From: JAEUHO01 sp046350655
GTDB lineage: Bacteria; Planctomycetota; PLA2; JAEUHO01
Assembly: GCA_046350655.1 (NCBI GenBank)
Contig: JAXMAB010000015.1
Coordinates: 8,586 to 72,585 of the forward strand
Direction of reading: 5' to 3'
Length of the DNA stretch: 64,000 bases
Each line of letters starts with the position of its first letter. The first letter of the stretch is position 1. This document shows positions 61,413-64,000 of the stretch, one piece after another. A program made the translations under genes and the position numbers. The notes beneath the pieces are model-generated. The model searched no databases and was not told the origin of the DNA. It was given only the letters and a program-made list of their open reading frames with translations.

Positions 61413-62522
61413 CTACGCCAGCGAGAGCGCGTCGGTGAACGGGAGGTTGAAGGCCTCGGCGACGCCGCGGTGCGTGATCTTGCCCTTCCAGGCGTTGACC
61501 GCGCTGCGGAGCTGCGTGTCCTTCTTGATCGCGTCCACCGGCCCGAGGCGGGCCAGGCGGCGCGCGAACGGCAGCGTCGCGTTCGTGAGGGCGTACGTGC
61601 TCGTGCGCGGGACCGCGCCGGGCATGTTCGCGACGCCGTAGTGGACGACGCCGTCCACGACGTAGCACGGGTCGGCGTGCGTGGTCGGCTTGATCGTCTC
61701 GCAGCAGCCGCCCTGGTCGACGGCGACGTCCACGATCACGGAGCCTTCCTTCATGTCCTTCAGGTACGAGCGCGGCACGAGGATCGGCGCGCGGGCGCCC
61801 TCGACGAGCACCGCGCCGACGACGAGGTCGGCGTAGCGGACGCGCGAGTGGATGTTGACCGGGTTGCTGTGGACGGTCGTGACGTTCTTCGGCATCACGT
61901 CGTCGAGGTAGCGCAGGCGGTCGAGGTTGATGTCGAGGATGGTGACGTGGGCCCCGAGGCCCGCGGCCATCTTCGCGGCGTTCGTGCCGACGACGCCGCC
62001 GCCGAGGATCACGACGTTGCCCGGCTCGACGCCGGGGACGCCGCCGAGCAGCACGCCGCGGCCGCCGTTGGCCTTCTGCAGGTAGGCCGCGCCCACCTGG
62101 ATCGCCATGCGGCCGGCGACCTCGCTCATCGGGACGAGGAGCGGCAGCTTGCCGTCCACCTCGACCGTCTCGTACGTGAAGCAGGCCGAGCCGGCCTTCA
62201 GCATCGCGTCCGTGAGCTCACGGGCGGCGGCGAAGTGGAAGTAGGTGAAGATCGTGTGGTCGGGCCGGCACAGCGGGTACTCCGCGGGCAGCGGCTCCTT
62301 CACCTTCATGACCATCTCGGCCTTCGCCCAGAGGTCCTTCGCCGTGGGGACGATCTCCGCCCCCGCGTCCTTGAACTCCTGGTCGGAGATGCCGCTGCCG
62401 AGGCCGGCGGTCGTCTCGACCATGACCCGGTGGCCGTCCGCCGTGAGCGCGTGCACGCCCGCGGGCACGATGCCCACCCGGTTCTCGTTGGACTTGATCT
62501 CCTTCGGGACGCCGATCCGCAT
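61413..62522 (-). CDS. ald: alanine dehydrogenase
   Basis: 369 residues from ATG 62522 with GGAGG upstream. The AlaDH pattern is complete: MRIGVPKEIKSNENRVGIVP, MVKVKEPLP-type Lys, YFHFAAARELTDAM (catalytic His), the NAD domain VVILGGGVVGTNAAKMAAGL, and VIVDVAVDQGGCCETI. It oxidatively deaminates L-alanine to pyruvate with NAD+. TACCAT ~50 nt upstream may be its -10. Typical length. Confidence 0.96.
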   Translation of the reverse strand: MRIGVPKEIKSNENRVGIVPAGVHALTADGHRVMVETTAGLGSGISDQEFKDAGAEIVPTAKDLWAKAEMVMKVKEPLPAEYPLCRPDHTIFTYFHFAAARELTDAMLKAGSACFTYETVEVDGKLPLLVPMSEVAGRMAIQVGAAYLQKANGGRGVLLGGVPGVEPGNVVILGGGVVGTNAAKMAAGLGAHVTILDINLDRLRYLDDVMPKNVTTVHSNPVNIHSRVRYADLVVGAVLVEGARAPILVPRSYLKDMKEGSVIVDVAVDQGGCCETIKPTTHADPCYVVDGVVHYGVANMPGAVPRTSTYALTNATLPFARRLARLGPVDAIKKDTQLRSAVNAWKGKITHRGVAEAFNLPFTDALSLA

Positions 62523-62618
62523 GCGTGGAACCTCCGCCGACGGGCCGCCCGGCCCGGAGAGCGGATGGTAGCGACCCCCCGTCCGGGGGCCCCGTTTGCG
62601 GCGAGCGCTCGCGCGGGA

Positions 62619-63410
62619 TCAGCCGCCCATGCCCGGACGCATCCGGTCCGGACGGTCCCCGCGGGGGAAAAAGCCCGGGTACGAGCGCTTCATCGCCTCG
62701 ACGATCTTGTCGGCGTCGGCGGCGGGGACCGCGGCGCGGACGTCCGTCTCGAACGACGTCCGGAGCTCCTCGAACTTCGTGCGCATCGCCTGCTGGTCGG
62801 CCTCGGTCTGCGGGCGGCCGGTGCCGCGGGTCGCGGCCAGCAGCTCCTGCCGCTTCTCCTGGAACTGCTTCTGCAGCTTCATCATCGACGCTTCCTGCTC
62901 CGGCGTGAGCGTCACGCCGGCCTGCGCGAGGTTCTGCCGCATGCGGTCGAGCTGCTGCGCCTCGTCGCGCCGCCGGACGACCTCGTCGTAGATCTTGCCG
63001 AACGCGTCGAGCTGCTCGGGCGTGTAGGTGCCGTCGCCCTGCGGCAGGAAGGTCGTCGGGAGCACCGGCGAGGCGCCCGCGCCGGGGTCGCCGTTCGACA
63101 TCGCGGCCGTCGCCGTCGGGGCCGGGGCGGCGGCCGCCGCGGCGGCGGCGTCCTTGAGTCGCTTCACCTCGTCGCGGAGCTCGGCGACGGCGTCCACGAG
63201 GCTGCGGTGCTCGCTCCCGGTCACCCCGGTGGCCCGCAGGGTCGCGTCGCGCTCCTCCCGGAGGGTCCGGACCTCCTTCTGGAGCTCGGCCAGGGCGGCC
63301 TCGGTCGCCGAATCCGACGTCGTGACCTCGGCCGGCTTCGAGCAGGCGACGGGGAACGCGGCGGCGCCGGCGACGGCGAAGGCGAGCAGCACGGGGGTCA
63401 GGCGAGCCAT
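62619..63410 (-). CDS. lipoprotein-like coiled-coil protein, unknown function
   Basis: 263 residues from ATG 63410. Signal peptide ending FPVACSK, a plausible lipobox. A coiled-coil of ~70 residues follows (ATEAALAELQKEVRTLREER), then an Ala/Pro linker and a helical domain (~145-240) with repeated Gln/Arg-rich helices (EASMMKLQKQFQEKRQELLA) that recalls Spy/CpxP-like periplasmic chaperones, without their LTxxQ motif being certain. It is probably lipidated. A TACGTC element ~40 nt upstream could be its -10. No partner is evident. Confidence 0.65.
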   Translation of the reverse strand: MARLTPVLLAFAVAGAAAFPVACSKPAEVTTSDSATEAALAELQKEVRTLREERDATLRATGVTGSEHRSLVDAVAELRDEVKRLKDAAAAAAAAPAPTATAAMSNGDPGAGASPVLPTTFLPQGDGTYTPEQLDAFGKIYDEVVRRRDEAQQLDRMRQNLAQAGVTLTPEQEASMMKLQKQFQEKRQELLAATRGTGRPQTEADQQAMRTKFEELRTSFETDVRAAVPAADADKIVEAMKRSYPGFFPRGDRPDRMRPGMGG

Positions 63411-63518
63411 GGGCGGTCCTCGGGGCGTCCTCGGGGGGACGAGACGTACCAGACAGACGCCGGAGCCGGGGGGCGTCTTTCCCTGGAACCCGCTCGAGGG
63501 TCCCGGGTTGCGCACGGG

Positions 63519-63548
63519 TTGGCCCCCGGGCCGGGCATCGGGTAGGGT
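63519..63548 (+). promoter_or_regulatory. candidate tRNA-Val promoter, TTGGCC-18-TAGGGT
   Basis: TTGGCC (63519-63524) and TAGGGT (63543-63548) are spaced by 18 nt, with the -10 ending ~20 nt before the tRNA. Confidence 0.4.
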
Positions 63549-63567
63549 AGCACCGCCGGTACGGTCC

Positions 63568-63643
63568 GGGCGTTTAGCTCAGTTGGTAGAGCACCAGCTC
63601 GACAAGCTGGGGGTCACTGGTTCAAGTCCAGTAACGCCCACCA
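63568..63643 (+). tRNA. tRNA-Val (anticodon GAC), CCA encoded
   Basis: A full 76-nt cloverleaf: acceptor GGGCGTT/AACGCCC, D stem GCTC/GAGC, anticodon stem CCAGC/GCTGG with loop TCGACAA, T stem ACTGG/CCAGT and 3' CCA. Loop geometry gives anticodon GAC (Val). Position 33 is C rather than the near-universal U. Confidence 0.9.
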
Positions 63644-63778
63644 CCTCTTTATGGGTCTCCTGCGGAGGGCCCTGGGGGTGGTGCCCAGGGGGATCCTCCG
63701 GTGGTGCCCGCTCGGGGGCCCCGTGGCGTCCGGCCCCCCCGGTCGCCGCCGATCCGCCTGGTTTCAGTCTCGCGGTCA

Positions 63779-63855
63779 GGGCGCATAGCTCAGTTGGTTA
63801 GAGCGCGTGCTTCACACGCACGAGGTCGGGGGTTCGAATCCCTCTGCGCCCACCA
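63779..63855 (+). tRNA. tRNA-Val (anticodon CAC), CCA encoded
   Basis: 77-nt cloverleaf: acceptor GGGCGCA/TGCGCCC, anticodon stem CGTGC/GCACG with loop TTCACAC (normal U33), T loop GTTCGAATC, CCA encoded. It follows the GAC isoacceptor by 135 bp and is probably co-transcribed. Confidence 0.96.
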
Positions 63856-64000
63856 TTCGCGGACTTGCGCGAAACGGTCGCTTCGCGGCCTTCCGCTGCG
63901 TCGGACGCCGGAATCGAAGCCCCCCCGTCCGTGCCCTCGGATGCGCACGTTGACGAAGCAGAACGAGGCTCGACGGCGTCCGTACAGGCAAGCAGACAGG
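63856..64000. other. right-edge sequence, nothing recognised
   Basis: The remaining 145 bp after the second tRNA hold no gene or repeat I can support, although composition is slightly less GC-rich near the end. Confidence 0.4.

Overview
The window reads as a chromosomal segment of a very GC-rich bacterium, by eye roughly three quarters G+C, most likely a Planctomycetota-type lineage. This placement is inference. It rests on gene architecture: an ECF sigma factor fused to a membrane-anchored beta-sandwich repeat protein, a VIT-vWA protein with a C-terminal alpha-toroid, an FHA-Ser/Thr kinase with a large C-terminal domain, a membrane spermidine-synthase-like giant protein, a futalosine-pathway mqnA and a short type II secretion (T2SS) operon. 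There is no CRISPR array, rRNA, phage or transposase gene. Most genes are core housekeeping with tight, often 4-bp overlapping, junctions.

Layout. 1-6.5 kb: partial ECF sigma factor (-), LonB-like protease with a Usp protein (+), and a GspE/PilB ATPase ending in a zinc ribbon and a response-regulator receiver domain (+). 6.5-11.5 kb (-): a three-gene operon (ECF sigma-transmembrane-beta-sandwich fusion, small membrane protein, secreted helical-repeat protein) in which two genes carry three frameshifts. 11.5-24.8 kb, mostly (-): zinc-ribbon/SHOCT membrane protein, GNAT, VIT-vWA protein, GDPD, accD, two-TM protein, rpe, gap, tilS (+), tatA and a PQQ-propeller lipoprotein with a near-consensus promoter. 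25-31 kb (+): YggS, FHA-kinase, DUF167 and a purN-methyltransferase fusion. 31-37 kb: dnaK (-), a divergent NtrC-type regulator and histidine kinase around a 17-bp palindrome, Sua5-phosphatase fusion and rpiB. 37-42 kb (-): spermidine-synthase-like membrane protein and rpsU. 42.6-53.3 kb (+): gspD-E-F-G-H-I-J followed by a secreted 721-residue protein whose C-terminus resembles the GspG pseudopilin globular domain. 53.5-63.4 kb: serS-mqnA, a Cys-rich lipoprotein unit, membrane-NadD fusion, miaA, WYL regulator, MATE transporter, ald and a coiled-coil lipoprotein. Two tRNA-Val genes (GAC, CAC) close the window.

Beyond genes, the striking feature is a dispersed 15-22 bp motif (core GCGAGGCCCG or its complement) present about 25-30 times in intergenic and some coding DNA, sometimes as long perfect inverted pairs. 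Other hairpin repeats (53.4 kb, 55.7 kb, 20.0 kb) show compensatory changes between copies. A second theme is a TAnnnT element 6-11 nt upstream of start codons lacking a Shine-Dalgarno sequence, pointing to leaderless transcripts for housekeeping genes. The best candidate for an undescribed system is the compact secretion operon with its attached GspG-tailed protein and the remote ATPase-receiver fusion.
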